Shown: positions 22,044-28,292 of the stretch, piece by piece
Layout of the letters: the number at the start of each line of letters is the position of its first letter
Numbering within the stretch: position 1 is the first letter of the stretch
Virus record (IMG/VR): IMGVR_UViG_3300042515_002341
Location: 1 to 28,292 of that record
Reading direction: 5' to 3' (one strand)
DNA length: 28,292 bases
Origin: a virus
The notes under the pieces: generated by a model
Seen by the model: the letters and a program-made list of their open reading frames with translations, nothing else
Databases searched by the model: none
What the model was told of the DNA's origin: nothing
Position numbers and translations under genes: made by a program

Positions 22044-23642
22044 CTAGACGACCCCTAAAATAGAAGACCCATTGACGCCGCGACCCTTGTCGAGCGCGGT
22101 TGTGTCCAGTTCGCCGCACAGAATGATGCCCGGGAGCGGCACATTACCGACCAGTTCGACGACCCCGCCGATACCGAGAGCACCAGTGCCGCCGTCTGCG
22201 CCGCCGTTGGCTGTGATGTTGCCGGTCACACTGTTTGAAATCGTGACGTCGCCGGAGTGTGATGGCACAATTCCGTTTTGATTTTCTGTGTCCGTGCCGA
22301 CTGTGTTGATATTGCCAACAGTTGACGACGACACAGTCACGTTGCCGCCGTCGGCCTTGTAGCTCCAACTCACAACAGCGCTCGGCTCTCCGGTTAAAAT
22401 ATTTCCAACGGTGCTGTTCGTGACCGTGACGTCGCCGCCGTCGCCAACCGGCACCGCGAAGCCGCCGGCGTATGCGGCGGAGGCGCCAATTTGTGCGTCA
22501 ATATTGCCGACCGCGCTATTGGTCACGGTGACGTGGCCCGACGAGCCAAAATAATACTGGTTGGAGTCGGAGCCGACGGCCTGAGTCGTAATCTCACCAA
22601 CAGTGCTGCCCGTGACGGTCACGCTTCCTGATCCGTTCAACCCGGCGTACGACCACAACCCGCCGTAGCTTGTGGTCGTAATATCGCCCGCCTCGCAACC
22701 CGTCAGCGTCACCGTGCCTGAGCCGGGGTAATTGCCGGATCCGCCGCCGGGCGCCTCGTAATGTCCGTAAGTGCCGCCGTTGGACAGATCCCCGGCCACG
22801 CAGTCTGTGAGCGTGATGTTCTCGCCCTGCCTGGGTGTCACGCCCGTGATACCGCCCCAGGTGTCAGAGACATACCCGCCGTGCGCCGTGACGTCCCCCA
22901 GATTGACGGTCTTGTTGCTCACGATGGCAACTTCACACGGCGGAACAGTGTCAAGGTGCACGACGTAGTTGTAACTGACAACTTCAACCGCGAAGACATC
23001 TCGCGAAGACGCGTTGACGCCCCCGAGTAACGAGCTTGTCTTTCCCGCGCCACGCACGGCGATGCGGGACGGCCACTCGGTGGCGTGCGCGTCGTAAAGA
23101 TTCACGCCCCCAAACGTGCCCGCCCCCAGATCGAGCACATAGCTCGCCGTATCCACCACGGGATCTATTGTGCTGGTCGTGTAGGCCAGCGTGGCCGACA
23201 CTCCGCCTGCCGTAATGGACGGCGGCGTGCGGTTGGTTCCGGTATCGAACTCTTTGTTCCGAATGTAGATCGTCGCCGGAGCGTCCTCTCCGCCGACGAT
23301 GTCTTCAATTTCTACCGCAACCGAGCACGCGGCTTTGATCGCGCTGGCAATGACCACGGCGAACGCAAGATTAGAAAGCCCACCAGACGTCGACGCGTCC
23401 GCTTCAAACGAGTAGGCGGCCGCGTTCGCGGCGTAAAACGTGCCTTCCACGACATAGACGTCGTCTTGCACGTCTACCGTGATCGTCGTCAGGCCTAAGT
23501 GGGGCTTGGCGTTGGCATCCCAGTAGGCCGCCTCGAAGGCTCGCTGCGGCGTCGCAAACGGAGTAGATAGCGAACCGTTGCCGGTCGTGTCATTGCCGGT
23601 CGTGCGGACGTAGATCGGCGTGCGGCCCGAAAGGTCAGCCAT
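22044..23642 (-). CDS. Parallel beta-helix tail spike
   Basis: A 532-residue protein. The N-terminus reads IYVRTTGNDTTGNGSLSTPF and then ATPQRAFEAA, the usual opening of pectate-lyase-like beta-helix proteins. The second half has at least five repeats with the core GxVTVTNSTVGNI at about 28-34-residue spacing, fitting coils of a right-handed beta helix. Spikes of this kind bind or cut surface polysaccharide. I see no clear catalytic residues, so binding is safer than lyase activity. It ends in ALDKGRGVNGSSILGVV. Confidence 0.8.
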   Translation of the reverse strand: MADLSGRTPIYVRTTGNDTTGNGSLSTPFATPQRAFEAAYWDANAKPHLGLTTITVDVQDDVYVVEGTFYAANAAAYSFEADASTSGGLSNLAFAVVIASAIKAACSVAVEIEDIVGGEDAPATIYIRNKEFDTGTNRTPPSITAGGVSATLAYTTSTIDPVVDTASYVLDLGAGTFGGVNLYDAHATEWPSRIAVRGAGKTSSLLGGVNASSRDVFAVEVVSYNYVVHLDTVPPCEVAIVSNKTVNLGDVTAHGGYVSDTWGGITGVTPRQGENITLTDCVAGDLSNGGTYGHYEAPGGGSGNYPGSGTVTLTGCEAGDITTTSYGGLWSYAGLNGSGSVTVTGSTVGEITTQAVGSDSNQYYFGSSGHVTVTNSAVGNIDAQIGASAAYAGGFAVPVGDGGDVTVTNSTVGNILTGEPSAVVSWSYKADGGNVTVSSSTVGNINTVGTDTENQNGIVPSHSGDVTISNSVTGNITANGGADGGTGALGIGGVVELVGNVPLPGIILCGELDTTALDKGRGVNGSSILGVV

Positions 23643-23645
23643 GCT

Positions 23646-24020
23646 TTAGTATCCTGGAACGAAGGCGACGACGTCCCACTTGTCGCGGCCCTGGTGGTAT
23701 GTGGCAGCGAGGACGTCCATCTTGTTTGCTGCCGTACTGAACGGCAGGGGCGAGGTGGCGGTCGACGGAACGACAAACTTGTTGCCCAGCGTCACCGCCC
23801 TGGAGCCGGTCGAGTCTTGTCGGATCCTCCAGCGGACCGTCTGCCCGTCGACCCCGTTGGTGGGATTCGCGAGCGTCGCATTTTCGGCGAGCGTGACCTC
23901 GAAGATGTCGGCGTCGCTGGCGTTTGTCGTGATGGTCGATCCGCTGGCTAGTGAGGCAACCTGCGGGGCGGCACCGCCACCGCTGCCGCTCCCCGGCGAG
24001 TATGAGATGTAGATTGGCAT
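23646..24020 (-). CDS. Beta-rich tail protein
   Basis: A 124-residue protein starting MPIYISYSPGSGSGGGAAPQ. After the glycine linker comes ADIFEVTLAENATLANPTNG, then DGQTVRWRIRQDSTGSRAVT and NKMDVLAATYHQGRDKWDVV. This follows a recurrent fold at the ends of phage fibres (D.F.VTL..N.TL..P.N..DGQ...RI.QD..GSR..T, then D......W). Here it is a stand-alone gene just upstream of the spike. Structural role likely; position on the virion unknown. Confidence 0.75.
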   Translation of the reverse strand: MPIYISYSPGSGSGGGAAPQVASLASGSTITTNASDADIFEVTLAENATLANPTNGVDGQTVRWRIRQDSTGSRAVTLGNKFVVPSTATSPLPFSTAANKMDVLAATYHQGRDKWDVVAFVPGY

Positions 24021-24031
24021 TCGCTGACCTT

Positions 24032-24310
24032 TCAGAAGGCTTGGACCGAGAGCGTGGTGCTGCCGCTGCCGACGATCGCCGTCACCCGGCCGTGGAACAA
24101 CTCCTTCTGCATGTCCTGGTCGCAGAGGATCGACGCCCCGGCTGGCAGCGGAATTCCGGTGCTGGTCGTCACGGGCGTGGAGTCCGGGACCAGCTTGAGA
24201 TAGGCGGTCGCAGTGCCGTTGTTCCCAAGGGCGATGAACGAGTAGGGCTTGCCAACCGGCACCGGAAGGACCTCGGTCTCCGTCGTGCCCACCGAAACGC
24301 TCGCGATCAT
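24032..24310 (-). CDS. Small beta-rich structural protein
   Basis: A 92-residue protein starting MIASVSVGTTETEVLPVPVG at an ATGA junction. It has YSFIALGNNGTATAYLKLVP, then PLPAGASILCDQDMQKELFH and TAIVGSGSTTLSVQAF. The layout of an early strand pair, N.GTA...L, a P..L.AGA turn and a final strand is similar in outline to the 118-residue protein at 9149-9505, though identity is low. It starts the large tail module. Function not known. Confidence 0.65.
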   Translation of the reverse strand: MIASVSVGTTETEVLPVPVGKPYSFIALGNNGTATAYLKLVPDSTPVTTSTGIPLPAGASILCDQDMQKELFHGRVTAIVGSGSTTLSVQAF

Positions 24311-24606
24311 TTGCTCTCCTTGCCGCCCGTCAGGGCGTGTTGAATCTCACGCTGGCCGGCGGCCAACTCCTTCAGGGTCTCCGACTGCTGGTCCTGGGTC
24401 TTTCCAAGCTCGTGGAGAGTCTGGGACGTCGACTCCAGGAACTGCGTGTGGCTCTCGACCATTGGAACGATTACGGTCTGGTGAACCGAAGTTGCGACGT
24501 CCCTGGCCATCCACAAAACGGCCGCCAGAATCACGACCGGGACCCCGAAACGCTCGGCGACCCTCAGGGAGAAATCCAAAATGCTCTGCTTCGTTTCGTC
24601 TGTCAC
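24307..24606 (-). CDS. Small membrane protein with coiled coil (holin candidate)
   Basis: A 99-residue protein starting at a GTG in a GTGA overlap. Residues 20-34 (FGVPVVILAAVLWMA) form one membrane span. From about 40 on it is a hydrophilic heptad-like helix (QFLESTSQTLHELGKTQDQQ, then SETLKELAAGQREIQHAL). One span plus a long charged helix near a peptidase gene is a common layout for class III holins or their partners. A structural coiled-coil protein is equally possible. Confidence 0.6.
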   Translation of the reverse strand: MTDETKQSILDFSLRVAERFGVPVVILAAVLWMARDVATSVHQTVIVPMVESHTQFLESTSQTLHELGKTQDQQSETLKELAAGQREIQHALTGGKESK

Positions 24607-24971
24607 TTCCAGCGGCCCTCCTTCCAGGCCCTCATTAAGACCGCGTTCTGCGGCGATCGGAAATACCAGTCCAACAGCTTGCTGAGGATGAGTTGCAGGA
24701 CCGGGCTCAAGAGAATCCAGAACAGTGGCCCGAATGCCTTCTCGTCAGACGACTCGCGAATCAGGACGTAGCCCCGCTTCGAGTTCTGGCCCCAGGCCGC
24801 CAGCACGACGTCCTTCCCGTGCTGGTTGCCCGCGACATGCCGGAGCAGGTCGACCGGAGCCTGATCGATTGCAACCTCGATGAGGTCGTCCACGCGAGAC
24901 CTGCCGACGAGGTGCCTCCTGACCAGTGGCAACTCTCTCCATATCTGGTCACGCACGTCCCTGGGCGTCAT
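24603..24971 (-). CDS. Small protein with one central membrane span
   Basis: A 122-residue protein starting MTPRDVRDQIWRELPLVRRH at an ATGA junction. A soluble helical part (DDLIEVAIDQAPVDLLRHVA) comes before a hydrophobic stretch at about 80-102 (FGPLFWILLSPVLQLILSKL), and the end is basic and aromatic (DWYFRSPQNAVLMRAW). It lies between the lipoprotein and the putative holin and may belong to the same lysis or membrane unit. No family is recognised. Confidence 0.6.
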   Translation of the reverse strand: MTPRDVRDQIWRELPLVRRHLVGRSRVDDLIEVAIDQAPVDLLRHVAGNQHGKDVVLAAWGQNSKRGYVLIRESSDEKAFGPLFWILLSPVLQLILSKLLDWYFRSPQNAVLMRAWKEGRWK

Positions 24972-25228
24972 GGCTTCCCCTGCTTGCAAGGGCACGAGTC
25001 CGGGCACGGGCAGGCCACCCAGGACTGGTTGTCTCCGCTGCGGACCCGCCCGGTGCCGCCGCATTTCCCGCAGCATTTCTCCTCCGGCGACGGGGCCGGG
25101 GAGTTCTTCGCCTTGACCGCCGCAAAGGCGGCATCGGCGAAACACTCACACAGGGCTGCGTCCGGCTCCTGGGCGGGGCGACCGCAGCCGGCGATCAAGA
25201 GCAACGCGAGACACGCGACTCGAATCAC
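24968..25228 (-). CDS. Cysteine-rich lipoprotein
   Basis: An 86-residue protein with a lipoprotein signal peptide, MIRVACLALLLIAGCG, cleaved before C15 (lipobox LIAGC). The mature part has C27, C29, then CCGKCGGTGRV and CPCPDSCPCKQG, a spacing like a DnaJ-type zinc finger but shorter. ATGA overlaps join it to the peptidase upstream and the membrane protein downstream. A small lipoprotein beside a lysis enzyme suggests an outer-membrane spanin subunit, but the zinc-finger-like cysteines are unusual for one. Confidence 0.65.
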   Translation of the reverse strand: MIRVACLALLLIAGCGRPAQEPDAALCECFADAAFAAVKAKNSPAPSPEEKCCGKCGGTGRVRSGDNQSWVACPCPDSCPCKQGKP

Positions 25229-26163
25229 AGGATGCCTCCAGTCCAGCGGGGCAGCTTGCGGGCCGGAAAGCCCTGATATCCAGACAATGCGTAGCTGTCA
25301 CGCTGGCGGAGCATCGAGTTGACGGTGGCGGCGTCGACCCAGAACGTGCATCCGGCGAATGCCGGGTGCATCTCTTTCCCGGGCACGCCCGAGTAGTGAG
25401 GGCCCGAGTTGCTCCTCGGACCCCAGGACTGCCAGTAGAGCGCTCCAGGACGCTTGCCCATTCTTTTTCCGATGAAGCAGGTGCAGTGGGCCCACCCGGC
25501 ATTGTTGGGCCGGCAGAATCCGTCCTCGTCCCTCTTGAAAACGAAGCCCTGAACGCTTGCCTGGGCGACCGGGTAACCGTTCGAGATCGCCTTGCAGAGT
25601 TGCTCGAAGTTCTCGACGAGCGTGGCGGTCTGGACGACCCGCTGCTTCGCGAACGGCTCAAGCTCGTCAGGGAGCCCCGACGATCCCCACTGCTTCTCCC
25701 GGGTTCCGGAGTATTCGGTGAATTTGGTGCCGTTGTAGTCGACGTCGTAGTGAAGGCAGCCCCACTTGGTCACGGCCTCGGCGGCGGCGGCCCCATAGCT
25801 CCCGTCGCCCCCGTAGTTTCGCTTCAGCCCCCTGGCCTCGCATCGCGACAACGCATAAATCGACGCTTCCAGGCATCGGCCCGGCCAGTCCTCGGGCTCG
25901 CCGTGGACGACGATCTCCGTGCAGGACAGGGCGTCGACGCATCCTGCGAACCCATGCCCGACGCACGAGCCGATGGCCTGGGCTACCCGCGAGTAGCTGG
26001 GCCTGACTCGAATGATGGCAGGCCAGAGGACAACGTCGGCGTTGTCGTTCGCCTTGAGGTCCGGGCCAGCCTCGGCCAGAGTTGGCCACCGGAGGCTAGA
26101 GACGTACTTCTCAGCGGCCTTCGGGTTCGGGACGTATCCCGTAGGCCTGAGGATCGCGGCCAT
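25225..26163 (-). CDS. Papain-like (C1) cysteine peptidase
   Basis: A 312-residue protein. The catalytic cysteine is probably C67 in QAIGSCVGHGFAGC, with Q62 for the oxyanion hole; H226 lies in GWAHCTCFIG; and the third motif is YWQSWGPRSNSG (245-254), where the usual asparagine of NSWG appears as glutamine. G-Y-P-V at 196-199 before the histidine is also family-like. There is no signal peptide, so export would need a holin or the virion. A role as lysin, maturation protease or host-directed protease is possible. The ATG follows the previous stop directly. Confidence 0.72.
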   Translation of the reverse strand: MAAILRPTGYVPNPKAAEKYVSSLRWPTLAEAGPDLKANDNADVVLWPAIIRVRPSYSRVAQAIGSCVGHGFAGCVDALSCTEIVVHGEPEDWPGRCLEASIYALSRCEARGLKRNYGGDGSYGAAAAEAVTKWGCLHYDVDYNGTKFTEYSGTREKQWGSSGLPDELEPFAKQRVVQTATLVENFEQLCKAISNGYPVAQASVQGFVFKRDEDGFCRPNNAGWAHCTCFIGKRMGKRPGALYWQSWGPRSNSGPHYSGVPGKEMHPAFAGCTFWVDAATVNSMLRQRDSYALSGYQGFPARKLPRWTGGIL

Positions 26164-26640
26164 TTACGCGTCCTTTCCAAGCCCCGCCCATGCGATTGCC
26201 CGGTAGAGATCGGCAGCGCGTCGCCGCAGTTCCGGGGTGATCTGACGCGAGTCCTCCGAGACGCAAGAGTTCAACGCGGAGTCGATGGCCTCGGCCAGTC
26301 TCGGGTACTTCTCCGGGGAGTTGTCGGCCATCCCCTTCCAGATGAATGCCAACACGGCGACATGGACGGCCCGGAGTCCGTCCGTGCTCGTGATGGTCGG
26401 CTCGTCGACGATCCCGTCGGCCTCGACCACCCGGGCGCAGTTCAGGTAGATGTTCTGAAGCCAAAGCCGGTCGATCGCATTCATGCTCGACACGACCTTG
26501 ACGATGGGCTGGACCGTGGCCTTCATGTCGCTGGATGGCTCCGGAATGGCGTAGACGGCGACGCTGCGGGGCTTGACCTCGGGGACCCCGAAAAACGCCA
26601 CAGCCAGGAGGAGTGCCGCCACAGCGGTGCGGTATTTCAC
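26164..26640 (-). CDS. Exported or membrane-anchored hypothetical protein
   Basis: A 158-residue protein. The GTG at 26640 overlaps the upstream stop (GTGA) and gives VKYRTAVAALLLAVAFFGVP, a good signal peptide or anchor. The rest is helical and soluble: ATVQPIVKVVSSMNAIDRLW, RAVHVAVLAFIWKGMADNSP and RRRAADLYRAIAWAGLGKDA. No catalytic motif is visible. It directly precedes the peptidase gene and may act with it in the periplasm. Confidence 0.6.
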   Translation of the reverse strand: MKYRTAVAALLLAVAFFGVPEVKPRSVAVYAIPEPSSDMKATVQPIVKVVSSMNAIDRLWLQNIYLNCARVVEADGIVDEPTITSTDGLRAVHVAVLAFIWKGMADNSPEKYPRLAEAIDSALNSCVSEDSRQITPELRRRAADLYRAIAWAGLGKDA

Positions 26641-26897
26641 GCGTCCGGCTCCGAAGGCTGGAGCATCACGTCGATCAGTTGCTGGCACAGTTCGACACCA
26701 CGGGAGTTGCCGGCCGACTTCAGTCGGCTGGCAATCTCCAGGACCGTGTGGGCGTCCACGAGCGTGTCCGGCGTCTTGGACGCCGGTCGCGACGGGAGCC
26801 TGACCGAGCGGGCGGCTGCCACCAGCCAGGGGCCCGCCACGACAGCAACCGCCGCCACCAGGGCGGCAACGCGAACCAGGACCGCATAGTCCGCCAT
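26637..26897 (-). CDS. Small single-span membrane protein
   Basis: An 86-residue protein. ATG 26897 has GGGG 7 bases upstream; the overlapping GTG at 26900 is too close. One N-terminal span (YAVLVRVAALVAAVAVVAGP) is followed by a basic loop and a soluble helix (LVDAHTVLEIASRLKSAGNS, then CQQLIDVML). It could be a holin-type or inner-membrane spanin-like protein. The family is unknown. Confidence 0.6.
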   Translation of the reverse strand: MADYAVLVRVAALVAAVAVVAGPWLVAAARSVRLPSRPASKTPDTLVDAHTVLEIASRLKSAGNSRGVELCQQLIDVMLQPSEPDA

Positions 26898-27175
26898 CAC
26901 TTAACCCCTTCGTTGATCTTCGCCATGACCCACCGCAGGAGAGACTCGCCCTGCGGGGACCGCAGGATGGCGGTCAGGTGGCCGACAAGCTCATCGTCGA
27001 CCTTGGTCTGGGTCTTCGAGGCCACCCACTCGCAGGCGTCGGCGACCACGACCGCCTTCGCATGGTGGTCTGGGGTCGCCAGAACCGCCTGGACGAACGT
27101 GACGACCGGATACCACTCCTGGACCAGACGGATCTTGTCCCAGACCGAAAGGTTGCTCGCGCCGTACTCGGGCAT
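26897..27175 (-). CDS. Hypothetical soluble protein
   Basis: A 92-residue helical protein from ATG 27175, preceded by AGGA. It reads MPEYGASNLSVWDKIRLVQE, then VVTFVQAVLATPDHHAKAVV and SLLRWVMAKINEGVK. No membrane span, cysteine pair or catalytic motif is visible. It shares a GTGA/TGATG junction with the membrane protein that follows. Function unknown. Confidence 0.65.
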   Translation of the reverse strand: MPEYGASNLSVWDKIRLVQEWYPVVTFVQAVLATPDHHAKAVVVADACEWVASKTQTKVDDELVGHLTAILRSPQGESLLRWVMAKINEGVK

Positions 27176-27229
27176 AAAACTGCGTCCTTGCTGTCGCCTG
27201 CCTACCTGCAAGCTACCACCGGACTGCAA

Positions 27230-27622
27230 TCAACCCGAAGAGTCGATCAACCCTTCGAGGAACCCGGTCGCGTCGCCCTGGACCTCGAAAATCACGTCCG
27301 GGTACACGCGGGTCTCGACCGGATCCGGCTCGGGCTTCCACCCGACCCGCCTTCGGGCACGCTCCTCCTCGCTCCAGCCTGCCTGAAACTCCAGGCACTT
27401 TTGCCGGATTTCCTCCTCGGAGGGCAGGTAGGCGACCCGCTTTCCGGACTTGGAGCCGTGCCAGCTTTCTCGTGGGGGGAGCTTCAGGCTGCGTCGCGTG
27501 GCGTCGCAGCGGTCAGCCGTGATCCTCAGAGTCTCTGCGATGATCCGGGTCGGCGTCCCTGCCAACCACATCTTCGTGAACGTCGCCGTGCAGACGACGA
27601 CCTTCACTCTCTTTCCGCTCAT
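27230..27622 (-). CDS. GcrA-like helix-turn-helix protein
   Basis: A 130-residue protein. I chose ATG 27622 (MSGKRVKVV); a TTG 21 bases upstream is also open. Residues 15-50 (FTKMWLAGTPTRIIAETLRI, then RCDATRRSLKLPPRES) form a helix-turn-helix with the W..G.....IA..L.........RR.LKLP.R pattern of GcrA/sigma-like DNA-binding proteins. A second part (PSEEEIRQKCLEFQAGWSEE, then ERARRR) recurs, from memory, in similar environmental phage regulators. It overlaps the glycosyltransferase frame by 110 bases. It could regulate transcription or block resolution, but its target is unknown. Confidence 0.7.
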   Translation of the reverse strand: MSGKRVKVVVCTATFTKMWLAGTPTRIIAETLRITADRCDATRRSLKLPPRESWHGSKSGKRVAYLPSEEEIRQKCLEFQAGWSEEERARRRVGWKPEPDPVETRVYPDVIFEVQGDATGFLEGLIDSSG

Positions 27623-28292
27623 TCGGAACCCAAAAGGAAACAACCCGACTCGACGGGTTTAGGTACAGGTCCCCCCCCAGCGACCTATGAAAAGGAACGT
27701 GTTCACAATCCCCTCCTCGGTACTCGCCCCCGACGAAGTCCGCTCCCCGGTAGACGGCAAGCTGGCCGAACGCCGAGTTCACTCGGATCGGCCGAGAACC
27801 CACCGGCGGATGCCAGAGATGGAACCAGAGCATGTCCTGCCGCTCCTTCCACCACGTCCACCTGAACGCCCAGCCGTCGTAGTGGCACAGAGTCGGCTGC
27901 TGCCACACAGGCGGCCCCCACTCGCACCACGAGTAGCTCGCCATGCCCGAGGCGTTCGAGTAGTCGTCGAAGTCTTCGAGGTGGCCGATCGTGTTGGCGA
28001 TTCCGTCGACACTGAATCCGCCCCACGGGTCTGTGTCGAACACGACGACGTAGTCGGCGGACGTGTTCTCGGCCACCCAGAGCCGGCACTGGTTGCGGTA
28101 CTCGGCCAGAGCGATCGTCCGCTCAGCGGCCTTCGAGAAGTTGAGGTGTGGCCTGCCGTTGTCCCGCAGTGAGATAAACCGGTTGCCGTCTCCTTGCTTG
28201 CTCCAGTGTGTCAACCACTCCTTCGTGTCGTCGGCAGAGTCGTTCTCGTAGATGAAGGTGCAGGACTCGCGGAACATCTGGCCCGCCTGCTC
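27513..28292 (-). CDS. Glycosyltransferase-like protein, 5'-truncated by window edge
   Basis: At least 259 residues; the frame is open to base 28292, so the start is outside. The visible start has FIYENDSADDTKEWL, the nucleotide-sugar strand of GT-A enzymes. It continues with YVVVFDTDPWGGFS (a DxD metal site), VNSAFGQLAVYRGADF and GDCEHVPFHRSL, then LYLNPSSRVVSFW. These match small capsule-type glycosyltransferases seen in phages and bacteria. The last 36 residues are translated from bases that also encode the helix-turn-helix protein and look unconstrained. It may modify virion glycans or host surface sugars. Confidence 0.75.
   Translation of the reverse strand, partial: EQAGQMFRESCTFIYENDSADDTKEWLTHWSKQGDGNRFISLRDNGRPHLNFSKAAERTIALAEYRNQCRLWVAENTSADYVVVFDTDPWGGFSVDGIANTIGHLEDFDDYSNASGMASYSWCEWGPPVWQQPTLCHYDGWAFRWTWWKERQDMLWFHLWHPPVGSRPIRVNSAFGQLAVYRGADFVGGEYRGGDCEHVPFHRSLGGDLYLNPSSRVVSFWVPNERKESEGRRLHGDVHEDVVGRDADPDHRRDSEDHG

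Noticed and set aside
25366-26889. A 507-codon plus-strand open frame
   Set aside because: It crosses four minus-strand genes that have good starts, overlaps and recognisable motifs; composition is that of an antisense shadow.
1-28292. tRNA or rRNA genes
   Set aside because: I saw no cloverleaf with a GTTCGA-type arm and CCA-type end, nor any rRNA-like stretch; a dedicated scan was not possible.

Overview
The window is a stretch of a tailed double-stranded DNA phage or prophage genome. It is GC-rich, and almost every base is coding on the minus strand in one long run of tightly packed genes. Many junctions are 4-base ATGA or GTGA stop-start overlaps, which indicates long co-translated operons. 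The identifying genes are a P27-type small terminase, a Terminase_1-type large terminase, an HK97-type portal, two HNH nucleases and many tail-fibre proteins. The host cannot be fixed. The GC bias, the papain-like peptidase, the small-gene families and an integrase-like tail would fit a Planctomycetota-like or other GC-rich environmental host, but this is inference.

Reading in the direction of transcription (high to low coordinates): 28.3-26.2 kb holds a glycosyltransferase (cut by the window edge), a GcrA-like helix-turn-helix protein and small membrane or exported proteins. 26.2-24.3 kb is a probable lysis or host-interaction block: a papain-like cysteine peptidase, a cysteine-rich lipoprotein and two small membrane proteins. 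24.3-16.1 kb is a large tail-fibre module: beta-structured small proteins, a beta-helix spike, a BppU-like protein, an 898-codon fibre, a LamG-like protein, a poly-glycine adhesin and a small assembly-type protein. 16.1-11.7 kb is an accessory block of 60-130-residue proteins (three DUF551-type, one BPSL0761-type, several related pairs) threaded with a short repeat, plus a 36-residue membrane peptide. 11.7-8.1 kb is a second tail module that repeats gene families of the first and starts with an HNH nuclease. 8.1-5.2 kb is the packaging module (HNH, a structured 494-base non-coding gap, small terminase, large terminase). 5.2 kb to the left edge is one open frame of at least 1,735 codons that begins as a portal protein.

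Two things stand out. First, the large-terminase gene is broken inside its P-loop. The codons for PKKNG are followed by a 50-base insertion that folds into a strong hairpin, and then by the codons for KSTLLSG in the -1 frame. Removing exactly those 50 bases restores the family motif, so this is a candidate for translational bypassing like T4 gene 60, or for -1 frameshifting at the A8 run just before the hairpin; an inactivating insertion or an assembly error must be excluded. Second, the portal frame has no stop codon before the window edge. It strings together several unrelated modules separated by copies of an FCPTGEGxGxxNxC motif, with a small out-of-frame gene nested inside. This resembles the polyvalent proteins of phages.

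Other points of note are a 20-base inverted repeat around an AT-rich island beside the terminase, a bidirectional terminator-like hairpin touching the small-terminase start codon, an antisense integrase-like C-terminus near 16.0 kb, and a five-copy GAACCAnnnGATGCA repeat that encodes or precedes the N-termini of accessory proteins.
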